Under the pieces are notes generated by a model that had not been told where the DNA came from, did no database searches, and saw nothing but the letters and a program-made list of their open reading frames with translations. A program made the position numbers and the translations under genes. From an uncultured Bacteroidales bacterium (GTDB taxonomy: Bacteria > Bacteroidota > Bacteroidia > Bacteroidales > Paludibacteraceae), in NCBI GenBank assembly GCA_937885465.1, contig CAKZZM010000180.1, positions 1-24,316 of the forward strand: 24,316 bases of DNA, written 5' to 3'. Shown here one piece after another: positions 24,299 to 24,316 of the stretch (position 1 is the first letter of the stretch; each line of letters begins with the position of its first letter).

Positions 24299-24316
24299 GG
24301 GGCGTGGACGGCTCGT
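24299..24316 (+). repeat. Repeat D copy cut by the window end
   Basis: GGGGCGTGGACGGCTCGT matches the left part of repeat D. Confidence 0.8.

Overview
The window looks like a chromosomal segment of a Bacteroidota member, most likely an uncultured gut-type Bacteroidales. Three things suggest this. Promoters fit the Bacteroidota -33 TTG / -7 TAnnTTTG pattern, ribosome-binding sites are A-rich with no clear Shine-Dalgarno, and the housekeeping genes (type III glutamine synthetase, GlmS, FeoB, an OadA/PycB-type carboxyltransferase, LeuRS) read as Bacteroidales versions. Species cannot be named from sequence alone.

Layout. 1-347: interspersed repeats, a 39-bp tandem repeat, the end of an upstream transcript with a strong terminator, and the glnN promoter. 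348-4480: glnN and glmS on +, probably co-transcribed (ammonia to glutamine to glucosamine-6-phosphate). 4502-8512: feoB and the carboxyltransferase gene on -, each with its own promoter. 8749-11598: leuS on +. 11599-12320: repeats, then a promoter, a highly structured ~375-nt transcribed region and an intrinsic terminator. 12321-16455: a tight three-gene cassette of a membrane-anchored double-Rossmann/RyR protein, a TIR protein, and a soluble Rossmann/RyR paralogue of the first. 16627-22953: a tight four-gene run of an FHA-like/TM/trypsin-like protease, a half-pseudokinase with one TM, an exported TPR-CHAT protease, and an exported protein of unknown family. 23141-24220: a membrane-anchored WG-repeat protein, followed by a perfect 15-bp hairpin.

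Working model (inference). 12.3-22.95 kb is an accessory signalling or conflict locus. In the first cassette a TIR enzyme would make a nucleotide signal from NAD, and the RyR/Rossmann proteins, one of them membrane-bound, would sense it. In the second, cytoplasmic recognition domains (a degenerate FHA and a catalytically dead kinase C-lobe) are tied through the membrane to periplasmic trypsin-like and CHAT proteases. No terminator was found between the cassettes, so they may be one transcription unit. The structured RNA just upstream may be its leader/attenuator or an independent ncRNA.

A second theme runs through the whole window: several families of short hairpin-forming repeats fill intergenic gaps and also sit inside coding sequences without breaking frame. 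The family with core GAACGTCTCCGAACGTTC occurs in leuS, the pseudokinase gene (two 27-bp units) and the CHAT gene (three units), read in two different frames. Related elements supply the C-terminus of the trypsin-like protease, the stop codon of glmS and a second insertion in leuS. This resembles in principle the Rickettsia palindromic elements that invade protein genes.
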